From assembly GCA_001799675.1 (NCBI GenBank), contig MGTX01000014.1, forward strand, positions 1 to 64,000: 64,000 nucleotides of DNA, written 5' to 3'. The translations under genes and the position numbers were made by a program. A model generated the notes under the pieces. It was not told where the DNA came from and did not search any database. It saw only the letters and a program-made list of their open reading frames with translations. Shown piece after piece: positions 1 to 10,104 of this stretch. Numbering within the stretch: the stretch's first letter is position 1; each line of letters begins with the position of its first letter. This stretch comes from Elusimicrobia bacterium GWA2_66_18. GTDB taxonomy: Bacteria; Elusimicrobiota; Elusimicrobia; UBA1565; UBA9628.

Positions 1-685
1 GAAGTTCAATCCGCTGATCAAGGCCGGGAAGGCGGCGGAGGCCAAGAAGGTGCTTCGAACCCAGCTCCGTCCGCTCTACGAGGAGCATCGAAAGGGGATC
101 GACAAGGTCGTCCAATTATCGCGGGCGATGGGAATCAAGCTCGAGCGGCAGATCACCTCGGCCGCGTCCGAGCGGGAAATCATGATCGGAGGGCCGCTCT
201 ACCACAAGATCATTCAGATTAAGGACATCATCTCGGACGTTCTTCCCCCGCCCATGTACATCATTGAGACGTACTTGACGGCCATGGAACTGGTGGACGC
301 TGCGGATGCCCGCGCCTCGCGAGAACGGATCGACGAACTCGCGAAATACGGGCTCAAGCTGCGGGACGGCAACGTGCAGACGAAAACTCCAGGCTACAAT
401 GAGCGCCTTCCTCAATGGGAGAGAGCGCTCCCCAACGACGTTCCGGAGGAGCCTGAGCTTGAGCGGTTGATGACGAAGGCGTCGGTTGAACCTGCTCATA
501 AGTTTTTTGATGCCTTGGAGAATCGGCTGATCCCGGCGACCAAGCGGGGCGACATCGCTGAAGCAAAGAACATCCTCCGAAAAAACATGCTTCCTCTGTA
601 TGAGGAGCACCGGAAGAATATCGACCTGCTGGTCGCGGCGGCCGACAAGAAATTCAAGGAAATCGAGAGGAAAATCCTGGAATAG
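1..685 (+). CDS. C-terminal part of a secreted protein with an MCP-like four-helix sensor domain (5' end outside window)
   Basis: Frame is open from base 2. Contains IGGPLYHKIIQIKDIISDVLPPPMYIIETYLTAMEL, resembling the DILPPPxYIIExYL motif of methyl-accepting chemotaxis protein sensor regions. Near-identical to 1217-1899. Confidence 0.7.
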   Translation, partial: KFNPLIKAGKAAEAKKVLRTQLRPLYEEHRKGIDKVVQLSRAMGIKLERQITSAASEREIMIGGPLYHKIIQIKDIISDVLPPPMYIIETYLTAMELVDAADARASRERIDELAKYGLKLRDGNVQTKTPGYNERLPQWERALPNDVPEEPELERLMTKASVEPAHKFFDALENRLIPATKRGDIAEAKNILRKNMLPLYEEHRKNIDLLVAAADKKFKEIERKILE

Positions 686-695
686 TCTTTAGGCC

Positions 696-724
696 TTGAC
701 ATAGCGCTATTGATCTGTTATTTC
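696..724 (+). promoter_or_regulatory. sigma70-like promoter TTGACA-N17-TATTTC upstream of the second tandem copy
   Basis: TTGACA at 696-701, 17-nt spacer, TATTTC at 719-724; G-rich SD (gaaaggggg) before ATG 775. Confidence 0.5.
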
Positions 725-774
725 ATCTTGGTCCAGCTCGACTAAGCGGTACAAAAAAAAGAAAGGGGGCTATA

Positions 775-1899
775 ATGATAAGTAAGTTGTTGACCGTCTT
801 CCTGGGGAGTGTGATGGTGTTCGCCGGCGCCCCAGCGGCGTCGCGAGCGCAAGGCAGCAGCGACAGATCGATCGGCGGTCCGGCCTATCGCAAGATTATT
901 CTCATGAAAGACCTGATCGCGGACATTCTCCCTCCCCCGGCCTACATCATCGAATCCTATCTGACGGCGCTGAGAGCGGTCGATGAGGCCGAACGAGAAT
1001 CGCCCGATAAGTCGAAGATCAACGCTTTGCTCGAGTATGGACGCCTCCTTAAGGAAGGCGACAGTTCCAAAAGCGAGATGGCCGGCTACTACGAGCGGAT
1101 CAACGTTTGGAAAAAGGACCTCTCCGAGGAGAACGAGGACTGGAAGGCGATCAAGCACAACCTGGTCAAGGTCTCCTTCGATCCGGCGAAAAAATTCTTC
1201 GAGATCCGGGACACGAAGTTCAATCCGCTGATCAAGGCCGGGAAGGCGGCGGAGGCCAAGAAGGTGCTTCGAACCCAGCTCCGTCCGCTCTACGAGGAGC
1301 ATCGAAAGGGGATCGACAAGGTCGTCCAATTATCGCGGGCGATGGGAATCAAGCTCGAGCGGCAGATCACCTCGGCCGCGTCCGAGCGGGAAATCATGAT
1401 CGGAGGGCCGCTCTACCACAAGATCATTCAGCTCAAAGACGTCGTCTCGGACGTTCTTCCCCCGCCCATGTACATCATTGAGACGTACTTGACGGCCATG
1501 GAACTGCTGGACGCGGCGGATGCCCGCGCCTCGCGAGAACGGATCGACGAACTCGCGAAATACGGGCTCAGGCTGCGGGACGGCAACGTGCAGACGAAAA
1601 CTCCAGGCTACAATGAGCGCCTTCCTCAATGGGAGAAAGCGCTCTCAAGCGACACTCCGGACGACCGCGAGATCAAGCGGTTGATGACGAAGGCCTCGGT
1701 GGAGCCCGCCCAGAAGTTTTTTGACGCCCTGGAGAATCAGTTGATTCCGGCTGTGAAGCAGGGCAACGTCACGGAAGCCAAGAACATCCTCCGGAAAGAT
1801 ATGCTTTCTCTGTATGAGGAGCACCGGAAGAATATCGACCTGCTGGTCGCGGCGGCCGACAAGAAATTCAAGGAAGTCGAGAGAGAAGTCCTGAAGTAG
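775..1899 (+). CDS. Secreted protein with two tandem MCP-like sensor domains and no transmembrane or signalling module
   Basis: Signal peptide MISKLLTVFLGSVMVFAGAPAASRAQ; two repeats (IGGPAYRKIILMKDLIADILPPPAYIIESYL and IGGPLYHKIIQLKDVVSDVLPPPMYIIETYL). Confidence 0.75.
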   Translation: MISKLLTVFLGSVMVFAGAPAASRAQGSSDRSIGGPAYRKIILMKDLIADILPPPAYIIESYLTALRAVDEAERESPDKSKINALLEYGRLLKEGDSSKSEMAGYYERINVWKKDLSEENEDWKAIKHNLVKVSFDPAKKFFEIRDTKFNPLIKAGKAAEAKKVLRTQLRPLYEEHRKGIDKVVQLSRAMGIKLERQITSAASEREIMIGGPLYHKIIQLKDVVSDVLPPPMYIIETYLTAMELLDAADARASRERIDELAKYGLRLRDGNVQTKTPGYNERLPQWEKALSSDTPDDREIKRLMTKASVEPAQKFFDALENQLIPAVKQGNVTEAKNILRKDMLSLYEEHRKNIDLLVAAADKKFKEVEREVLK

Positions 1900-1922
1900 T
1901 TTTAGACGGCGTACCGAGTCAA

Positions 1923-1950
1923 AGGGGCCCGTCATTGCTGACGGGCCCCT
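1923..1950. terminator. Hairpin between convergent genes
   Basis: Perfect 12-bp inverted repeat aggggcccgtca-ttgc-tgacgggcccct located between convergent CDSs ending at 1899 and 1987. Confidence 0.7.
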
Positions 1951-1986
1951 CTTCGTCTCAAAGCACCCTATCCCATTCGCGCAAGG

Positions 1987-3156
1987 CTAGAACTGGTAGA
2001 TCCACTCCGCCGCGACGGTGTTTTGAAGCCGGCTCATGCGGTCGCCCTTTGCAAAGATCGCCTTGCTGGAGCTGTCCTGCCGGTACTCAAGCCGGGTGAT
2101 GAGGTCGCTCCAAGGCTTGTATTCTCCGGTCGCCGTCCACTCGGTGATCTTTTGCATCGTCCCGACCGTGATTCGGGCTCCGTCCAAGTCGGAGATGCGC
2201 TCGGCCCGTCCGGAAACGGCCCATCGGCTGTTGACCTCCCACCGCGCATAGCCCGCGACTCCGCTCCAGACCGCGTTCTGTCCGGCCGCGATGCCGCTGG
2301 CCCTTTGCTCGGACCCGTAGTCCCAGTTCGCCATCAAGGTGAATTTCTCGAGGAATTTCCAGCAGCCGACCAGGTCCATCAAATACCGCTGGTTCCGGTT
2401 ATTGCCCGCCTGTTCGGGTCCATAGAGCCCGGTCAGCGCGACGTTGATTTCCTTGGTAGGCGTCACGCTCAGGCTGCCCTCGAAGGTCTTGCCTTTGTTG
2501 CCGTTGACGGCGTTGCTGTCTCTATTGTTGTCCCAACCATTGACCAGACCGACCGTCATCGACCCCTTGTCGTTGGGAGCATAGGTCGCCCGCGCTCCGA
2601 GATGTGAAAACGGGATGGCATAGCCGAAAAGCAGGCCGCGCGAATGCTGCCAGTTGTCCTTGGATTCGATGACCTCCGCCCCGGTCATCGTCACGAATTT
2701 TCCCGCCTTGAGGCTGAGCCCCTGGAGCGCCCCGGGCTTCGCTTCGACGTAAGCCTGCGTGACGTCCAATTCTCCGCCCGTTTTTCCAGCCGGCGAAAAG
2801 AGGTTGGCGTCCGCTCCCCAAAACATGCGGGCTTTAAAACCCACGCCGCCGGTCTCCGGCGCGGCTTTCTCCATGCTTAACTCCAGCGCGTGCAGGTTGA
2901 AGTTGTTCGATTCCGTGTCGAACACGCGGGCCGTGTTCAGCCGGCTCGGCGGATTGTTGAAATTATTGGTGTAGGCGGCGTCCAGGTAGCCGCTGACGGA
3001 CACCCCCGCAAACGGCGATGCTCCGCCTTTCTTTTCCAACATCTCGACGCGTTTTTCCAAATGGGCCATCTCGTCGCTCCAGCCGATCCGCGCCGCGCAG
3101 ACCAGCGTTGCGATGCAGACAACCGCGATCCTCGCGGCGTAACGGGATATTTTCAT
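1987..3156 (-). CDS. Outer-membrane beta-barrel porin (BBP2/OmpL-like)
   Basis: Signal peptide, short coiled coil HLEKRVEMLEKK, then SVSGYLDAAYTNNFNNPPSRLNTARVFD and a barrel ending in aromatic EWIYQF. Confidence 0.75.
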   Translation of the reverse strand: MKISRYAARIAVVCIATLVCAARIGWSDEMAHLEKRVEMLEKKGGASPFAGVSVSGYLDAAYTNNFNNPPSRLNTARVFDTESNNFNLHALELSMEKAAPETGGVGFKARMFWGADANLFSPAGKTGGELDVTQAYVEAKPGALQGLSLKAGKFVTMTGAEVIESKDNWQHSRGLLFGYAIPFSHLGARATYAPNDKGSMTVGLVNGWDNNRDSNAVNGNKGKTFEGSLSVTPTKEINVALTGLYGPEQAGNNRNQRYLMDLVGCWKFLEKFTLMANWDYGSEQRASGIAAGQNAVWSGVAGYARWEVNSRWAVSGRAERISDLDGARITVGTMQKITEWTATGEYKPWSDLITRLEYRQDSSSKAIFAKGDRMSRLQNTVAAEWIYQF

Positions 3157-3264
3157 GAAGTCCTCCTGTCTTTGACATTGACGTATCCGGGATTATACAT
3201 ATGATGATCGGCAAATCAATTCGTATAATAACGGCGATCTATCATCCAAAGGAGACACACCGCC

Positions 3265-4320
<1,056 letters not shown>

Positions 4321-4337
4321 CCCCGGATGAGGCGCTC

Positions 4338-4709
4338 ATGAAGGCCGCGGCGGTCCTGCTCTCGCTGACGATCTCGGCGCACGCGGCCCCCGCCGTCGCG
4401 CCTTCCACGATGGCCGCCGCGGGCGTCGAGCCGATCACCGTGACGGCCCCGCGTCCCGTCCTCGACCCCGCGGAAATTCCCACGCTGCAGACCGCTCGGA
4501 CCGCGGGCGCGGTCGCGGGCGGCATGGGGGTGGGGCTCATGAGCTATGTCGTCTTTTTTAGCGCCGGAGGCCCCTTCGGCTGGGCCGCCGCCCTGATCTT
4601 CGTCGGCGGGATGACCGCCTACCTCTCCCATCGGCGGCTCCAGGAGCATCAGGACTTCCCGCCGACGCCGCCCCCCGCCCCGGCGCCCTCCAAGAGCGGC
4701 GCTATTTAA
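4338..4709 (+). CDS. Small secreted/membrane protein of unknown function
   Basis: 123 aa from ATG 4338: signal peptide, two hydrophobic segments, Pro-rich tail. Confidence 0.5.
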   Translation: MKAAAVLLSLTISAHAAPAVAPSTMAAAGVEPITVTAPRPVLDPAEIPTLQTARTAGAVAGGMGVGLMSYVVFFSAGGPFGWAAALIFVGGMTAYLSHRRLQEHQDFPPTPPPAPAPSKSGAI

Positions 4710-6579
4710 GGACGGCGGTCTCCAGCAGGATCAGGATCAGGCCGATGATCGAGCCGCCGGCGATGGCGCCGGCGCAGACCGTCTCCTGATTGTCCACCAG
4801 GGCTCGGAATCCCAGGGACTTCCGGTCCGTGAAATACTTCCCGGCCAGCCAGAAGAGGAACGCGCCCAGGGCCATCGAGAGCGAGTCGCTGAACTTCAGC
4901 ACGAACGCCAGGCCCAGGCCGACGCCCGAGACGGGGAAGCGGCCCTGGGTGCGTTGGTTGGCGACCTCGATGACGAGGCCGATCACGGCGCCGACCGCGA
5001 TGGCCAGCTGGGCCGTGGGATGGAGGAAGCTCAGGCCTTTGGTCAGGACCACGGCCACCGCCTTCCAGATTTGCGCGCCCGGCATGGGCAGCCGGTCCGA
5101 CATCAGGATGGAGATGTCGCCGTGGAAGATGGCGTAGAACACGGGCACCGCCACGAAGGCGCCGGCGAAGATGCCGAGGGCGTGCCCCAAGGCCTGGTGG
5201 CGAGGCTTGCCGCCCAGCATGTAGCCGGGCTTGATGTCCATGAGGAGGTTGGCCGCGCTCGAAGCCACCTCGCCCGTGATGCCCGCGGTCATGATGTTCG
5301 TCTTGATGTTGCCCGGGGCCAGCACGCTGTAGGTGAGCTGGGTCAGCTTGCCCAAGGCGCCCGTCGGCGTGATGGAGGTCAGGCCCGTGGCGTTGACCGC
5401 GATGAGGGTGAAGACGAAGACCAGCGGCACGGCGATGACGCCCAGCCACCAATGCACGCCGAAGAAGGCGTGTCCCGCCCAGACCGTGGCCAAGCCCATG
5501 ACGGGGATGCCCGCCGCGAAGAGCCACATGGGAAGCTCGATGTCCTTGAGCACGTCCTCCCCCCGGGAGCCCTTCTTGGCGAACATGCCGCGGAAGGATT
5601 CCAGGATGACCTTGGGCTTGGACAGGAAGGAGTAGAGAGAGGAGGTCGTCATCAGCGCCACTCCGCCCCAGAGAGCCCACATCGTGATGTTCTTGAAGCC
5701 GGGGCCCGCGATGACGCCTTTCTGGATGAGGATGGGGGCCAGGACCATGTAGTTGACGACGGCCCCGATCATGAGGGACGCCGCGGTCTTCGTGCCCATC
5801 AGGCCGCCGGCCGCGACCATGACGATGGATGTGTCGAAGGCGACGGTGAGGTCCTTGAGCGGCGTGCCCAGGATCCTCGGCGTGAACCACTTGTAGACGA
5901 GGTCGTCCCATTGCGCCGGCAGCGAAAGCCGGGACAGACGCATGGCCCCCATCACCTTCTCGTTGCATAGGGTCTCGATGAGCGCCGAGACGCCCGCGCC
6001 CGCGCCCAGGAGCTTGGCCTTGAAGACTCCCTGCGCGCCCGCGCCGGCGTGGAGGTTGTCCATCACGATGCCGGCCGCGTAGCCCTCGGGAAACGGGAGC
6101 TGCTCGTCGTTGATGAAGCGCTTCTTGAGCGGGAAGGCGAAGAGCACGCCCAGCAGGCCCAGCAGGATGATCCAGACCATGGCGTGCTGCCATGGGATGA
6201 CCTGCCCGGTCACCGCCATGTAGGCCGGCATGGAGGAGATGAGAGGAGAAGTCATGTAGCCCGCGCTCGTCGCGATGGACTGCATGGCGTTGTTCTCGAG
6301 GACCGTCATCTCGTCGCCGATCTTGAGCTTGGAGAAGACCTTGAAGATGGCGAAGGAGAGGATGACCGAGGTGATGCCCACGCCCAGCGTCCAGCCCGTG
6401 CGGATGCCGACATAGAGATTGGTGAGGCTGAGGACCCCTCCCAGGATCATCCCCGTCAGCGCGGAGCGCAAGTTGAGCTGGGGCATGTCGCCCTGGTACA
6501 CGTTCTTGAGCCACCAGCGGTCCTTCTCCGCCAGGCTCATTGCGTGGATCTGCTCGTGGGTCAACTCGAGGATTGCCAT
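4702..6579 (-). CDS. OPT family oligopeptide transporter
   Basis: Start MAILELTHEQIHAM; many TM segments; NNAMQSIATSAGYM, PFPEGYAAGIVMDN, DIKPGYMLGGKPRHQALGHALGIFAG are typical of the OPT family. Confidence 0.9.
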   Translation of the reverse strand: MAILELTHEQIHAMSLAEKDRWWLKNVYQGDMPQLNLRSALTGMILGGVLSLTNLYVGIRTGWTLGVGITSVILSFAIFKVFSKLKIGDEMTVLENNAMQSIATSAGYMTSPLISSMPAYMAVTGQVIPWQHAMVWIILLGLLGVLFAFPLKKRFINDEQLPFPEGYAAGIVMDNLHAGAGAQGVFKAKLLGAGAGVSALIETLCNEKVMGAMRLSRLSLPAQWDDLVYKWFTPRILGTPLKDLTVAFDTSIVMVAAGGLMGTKTAASLMIGAVVNYMVLAPILIQKGVIAGPGFKNITMWALWGGVALMTTSSLYSFLSKPKVILESFRGMFAKKGSRGEDVLKDIELPMWLFAAGIPVMGLATVWAGHAFFGVHWWLGVIAVPLVFVFTLIAVNATGLTSITPTGALGKLTQLTYSVLAPGNIKTNIMTAGITGEVASSAANLLMDIKPGYMLGGKPRHQALGHALGIFAGAFVAVPVFYAIFHGDISILMSDRLPMPGAQIWKAVAVVLTKGLSFLHPTAQLAIAVGAVIGLVIEVANQRTQGRFPVSGVGLGLAFVLKFSDSLSMALGAFLFWLAGKYFTDRKSLGFRALVDNQETVCAGAIAGGSIIGLILILLETAVLK

Positions 6580-6642
6580 AGGTGTCGGGAAGTGTACATA
6601 ATACCCGGGTTCCCGGGAGCCGTTCCCCCGGAGGGAGGCGCG

Positions 6643-7221
6643 ATGTTCGAGATCCGATTCCACGGCCGCGGCGGGCAAGGCACCGTCCTGCTGGCCAAGA
6701 TGATCGCCGACGTGGTCCTGCGCTCGGGCCGCGGCGAATGCATGGCCATCCCCGAGTTCGGCGTCGAGAGGCGCGGCGCGCCCGTCCTGGCCTACGCGCG
6801 CGTCTCCGATAAGCCTATCCACGTGCGCACCCGCATCTACGCGCCCGACGCGGTGGCCGTCCTCGACACCGCTTTCGCCAACAATCCCGCGCTGACCGCC
6901 GGCCTCAAGAAGGGCGGCGTTATCGTGCTCAACACCGAGGAGCCGCCGGCCGCGCTGGCCGCGCGCTTCCCCGGATTTGCGACGCGGGCCGTCCCCGCCA
7001 AGCGCATCGCGCTCGCCCACCAGCTGGGCTCGGCGACGAGCCCCGTCGTCAACACCGCGATGTGCGGCGCCATCTGCGCCATTTTCGACCTGGCCGACCA
7101 GGCCGCGCTCGAAGCCGCGATCCGGGAGGCCGTGCCCGTCAAGCACGACGAGAACGCCGCCGCCGCGCGCGAGGCGTTCCTTCTCTGCTCCCGCAAGGAG
7201 AAGGCTCATGCCGCGGCTTAA
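6643..7221 (+). CDS. porG: 2-oxoacid (pyruvate):ferredoxin oxidoreductase, gamma subunit
   Basis: MFEIRFHGRGGQGTVLLAKMIADVV...PEFGVERRGAPVLAY; SD GGAGGGAGG. Confidence 0.9.
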   Translation: MFEIRFHGRGGQGTVLLAKMIADVVLRSGRGECMAIPEFGVERRGAPVLAYARVSDKPIHVRTRIYAPDAVAVLDTAFANNPALTAGLKKGGVIVLNTEEPPAALAARFPGFATRAVPAKRIALAHQLGSATSPVVNTAMCGAICAIFDLADQAALEAAIREAVPVKHDENAAAAREAFLLCSRKEKAHAAA

Positions 7222-7489
7222 GGACGAACCCCTCTCCACGCCCGTCGTCACGCCCTCGGCGCGTCCCATGTCCGAGAATCCGACCGGCGACTGGCGCAGC
7301 GTGGCCCCGCGCATCGACGCCGAGAAATGCACCGGCTGCCTCCTCTGCTGGAAGTTCTGCCCCGAGGCCTGCGTGGACGTCGCCGGCGAGGTCCCGAGGA
7401 TCGACCTGCACTACTGCAAGGGCTGCGGCGTCTGCGCGACGGAATGCCCGGCGCACTGCGTCCACATGTCCGAGGAGGCCGCGTCATGA
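7208..7489 (+). CDS. porD: 2-oxoacid:ferredoxin oxidoreductase, delta subunit (2x[4Fe-4S] ferredoxin)
   Basis: CTGCLLCWKFCPEAC and CKGCGVCATECPAHC; overlaps porG and porA. Confidence 0.9.
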   Translation: MPRLKDEPLSTPVVTPSARPMSENPTGDWRSVAPRIDAEKCTGCLLCWKFCPEACVDVAGEVPRIDLHYCKGCGVCATECPAHCVHMSEEAAS

Positions 7490-8640
7490 AGAAGGTCCTG
7501 ATGGGCAATCACGCCGCCACGCTGGGCGCGGCCCTGGCGCGCGTCCAGGTGGTGGCGGCCTACCCGATCACGCCGGCGACCCAGATCGTCGAGCTCATCG
7601 CGGAAATGTCGGCCAAGGGGACCTTCCCCGGAAAGTTCCTGCGCGTGGAATCCGAGCACTCCGCCATGGCCGCGCTCCTCGGCGCCGCCACGGCCGGAGC
7701 GCGCACGTTCACCGCGACCTCTTCCCAGGGCCTGGCCTACATGCACGAGCTCCTGCATTGGGTCTCCGGCGCCAGGCTTCCCGTCGTGATGGTGGACGTT
7801 AACCGCGCCCTGGCCGCGCCCTGGAACCTCTGGACGGACCAGACCGACTCCCTCTCCCAGCGCGACACCGGCTGGCTGCAGTTCTACTGCGCGACCAACC
7901 AGGAAGTCCTCGACACCGTGCTCATGGCCTACAAGGTGTCCGAAAATCTCCTCCTGCCCTCCATGGTCATGCTCGACGGCTTCACCCTCTCCCACGTCTA
8001 CGAGCCCGTCGACGTCCCGGACCAGAAGGCCGTGGACGCCTTCCTGCCCCCTTTCAAGCCCGCGGCTTTCCTCGACGTGAAGAACCCCGGGGCCTTCGGC
8101 TCGCTGGAGACCCCGAAGCCCTACTTCCGCCTGCGCCGGCGCATCGCCGTCGACATGGACCGCGCCGAGGCGCTCGTCGAGCAGGTCGGCGCGGACTTCG
8201 AGCGCTCCTTCGGCCGCGGCTACGGGGCCGTCGAGAGCTACCGCAGCCAGGACGCCGACGTCAGCCTGGTCTGCTCCGGCGCCGTGGGCTCCACGGCCAA
8301 GCAAGCCGTGGATGAGCTGCGCGCCGAGGGCCACGCGGCGGGTCTTCTCCGCTTCCGGCTCTTTAGGCCCTTCCCGGCCGCGGCGCTCAAGCGCCTGACG
8401 CGGCCCGACATGAAGCTGGCCGTCGTGGACCGCAACTACTCACCCGGCCACCAGGGGATATTCTGCGAAGAGATCAAAGCCTCGCTTTACGCAACCGAAC
8501 GCAGACCGGAAGTGTACGGCTTCGTGGCGGGTCTGGGCGGCGGCGACATCACCGTCGAGCTTCTCAAGGAGATCTGGCATGAAGTCAAGGCGGGCACGGC
8601 CGACCCGGTCTCCCCGCTTTGGATGGAGGAGGCCCGATGA
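7486..8640 (+). CDS. porA: 2-oxoacid:ferredoxin oxidoreductase, alpha subunit
   Basis: MKKVLMGNHAATLGAALARVQVVAAYPITPATQIVELIAE; overlaps flanking por genes by 4 nt. Confidence 0.92.
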   Translation: MKKVLMGNHAATLGAALARVQVVAAYPITPATQIVELIAEMSAKGTFPGKFLRVESEHSAMAALLGAATAGARTFTATSSQGLAYMHELLHWVSGARLPVVMVDVNRALAAPWNLWTDQTDSLSQRDTGWLQFYCATNQEVLDTVLMAYKVSENLLLPSMVMLDGFTLSHVYEPVDVPDQKAVDAFLPPFKPAAFLDVKNPGAFGSLETPKPYFRLRRRIAVDMDRAEALVEQVGADFERSFGRGYGAVESYRSQDADVSLVCSGAVGSTAKQAVDELRAEGHAAGLLRFRLFRPFPAAALKRLTRPDMKLAVVDRNYSPGHQGIFCEEIKASLYATERRPEVYGFVAGLGGGDITVELLKEIWHEVKAGTADPVSPLWMEEAR

Positions 8641-9518
8641 AGCCCTCGATCTCCGTCGACGAGTTGATGACCTCGGGCCACCAGGCCTGCCAGGGCTGCG
8701 GCGCCACGCTGACCATGCGCTACGCCCTCAAGGGCCTGGGCCCCGAGACCGTCGTGGTCCTGCCCGCTTGCTGCTGGACGATCATCGCCGGGGCCGCCCC
8801 GCGCTGCTCCATCGGCGTGCCCCTGCTCCACGCCCCCTTCGCCGCGGCCGCCGCCGCGGCCTCGGGAGTCAAGGCGGGCCTCTCGGCCCGCGGCGACGGC
8901 CGGACCACCGTCATGGCCTGGGCCGGCGACGGCGGCACCTACGACATCGGCATCCAGGCCCTCTCGGGCGCGGCCGACCGCGACGAGGACATCATCTACT
9001 GCTGCTACGACAACGAAGCCTACATGAACACCGGCATCCAGCGCTCCGGCGGCACCCCGAGCGGCGCCTGGACCATGACGACCCCCGGCAAGGAAGGCAG
9101 CGAGCGCCCGAAGAAGGACCTCGACGCCATCATGGAGGCGCACCGCATCCCCTACATCGCCACGGCCACCCCGGCCTATCCCGAGGACATGGTCCGCAAG
9201 TTCGCCAAGGCCAAGACCATCAAGGGCTTCCGCTTCATCCACGTCCTCTCGCCCTGCCCTCCCGGCTGGAAGTACGACACCGCCGACACGGTCAAGCTCT
9301 CGCGCTTGGCGGTGCAGACCGGGATGTTCGCCCTCTACGAGATCGCAGAAGGCCGCTTCAAGCTGAACCTGAACCCGGCCAAGCGCAAGCCCGTCGGCGA
9401 GTACCTCAAGCCCCAGGGGCGCTTCCGCGGCCTCAAGCCCGACGCGGAGGCGGCCATCCAGGCCGAGGTGGACGCGCGTTGGGCCCTGTTGTCGCAACGA
9501 CACGCCCGCGGGACCTGA
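8637..9518 (+). CDS. porB: 2-oxoacid:ferredoxin oxidoreductase, beta subunit (TPP binding)
   Basis: HQACQGCGATLTMRYALKGLG...AWAGDGGTYDIGIQALSGA...CYDNEAYMNTGIQRSG. Confidence 0.92.
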   Translation: MKPSISVDELMTSGHQACQGCGATLTMRYALKGLGPETVVVLPACCWTIIAGAAPRCSIGVPLLHAPFAAAAAAASGVKAGLSARGDGRTTVMAWAGDGGTYDIGIQALSGAADRDEDIIYCCYDNEAYMNTGIQRSGGTPSGAWTMTTPGKEGSERPKKDLDAIMEAHRIPYIATATPAYPEDMVRKFAKAKTIKGFRFIHVLSPCPPGWKYDTADTVKLSRLAVQTGMFALYEIAEGRFKLNLNPAKRKPVGEYLKPQGRFRGLKPDAEAAIQAEVDARWALLSQRHARGT

Positions 9519-9616
9519 ACCGGCGCCGCGCCGGCGATGGCTTTAGCGTTGCTATGTTGACGAGTTGTTGAGTTCGCGGGTGGCGGTCATCCCCGCTATA
9601 TCCAGGAGGATCATCG

Positions 9617-10102
9617 ATGCGACAGTCCCTGTTGGTTTTCAGCATTCTCGCCGGCGCCTGCCTGTTCGCCGTCGCGGCCAAAGCCGAGGATAAGAAGGAA
9701 ACCCCGAAGGCCGAAACGTCCGCTCAGCCCGTCGCGGCCGCTCCCGTGACAGATACCACGACCGCTACCGCTCCCGTAACCGATACCACGCCCGCGGCCG
9801 CGGCTGCGGCCGCGGGCGACAAGAAGGAAGCCCCTGAATTTCTCGCCTTCGACAAGGCCAAGCTCGGCGCGGTGAAGTTCCCGCACAAGGCGCATGCCGA
9901 CAAGGTCGGCTGCGCCGCCTGCCACGAAGGCAAGGAGCCTCTCTTCGTCCAGAAGCTGACGGGGGGATTCAAGATGGCGGACATGTACGCGGGCAAGACC
10001 TGCGGCTCTTGTCACAACGGCAAGGAAACGACCGTCGGCAAGGACAAGAAGATCGTGTTCGCGGCGAAAGGCGCGTGCATCAAGTGCCATAAGAAGGGCT
10101 AG
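9617..10102 (+). CDS. Periplasmic triheme c-type cytochrome (c7/c3-like)
   Basis: Signal peptide; Ala/Thr/Pro-rich linker; three CXXCH motifs (CAACH, CGSCH, CIKCH); SD aggagg. Confidence 0.85.
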   Translation: MRQSLLVFSILAGACLFAVAAKAEDKKETPKAETSAQPVAAAPVTDTTTATAPVTDTTPAAAAAAAGDKKEAPEFLAFDKAKLGAVKFPHKAHADKVGCAACHEGKEPLFVQKLTGGFKMADMYAGKTCGSCHNGKETTVGKDKKIVFAAKGACIKCHKKG

Positions 10103-10104
10103 AA

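Larger units (their letters stand above)
1..1899 (+). repeat. Direct tandem gene duplication (1-685 versus 1217-1899)
   Basis: Bases 1-~230 match 1217-~1446 essentially perfectly; divergence increases towards the 3' end. Confidence 0.9.

Noticed and set aside
6580-7332. N-terminal 250-aa extension of the OPT transporter ORF
   Set aside because: Runs antisense through porG/porD; the true start is MAILEL at 6579, with a promoter-like region in between.
9736-9820. Short repeats in the triheme cytochrome linker (gataccacgaccgctaccgctcccgtaaccgataccacg, poly-gcggcc)
   Set aside because: In-frame low-complexity linker; not a mobile or regulatory repeat.
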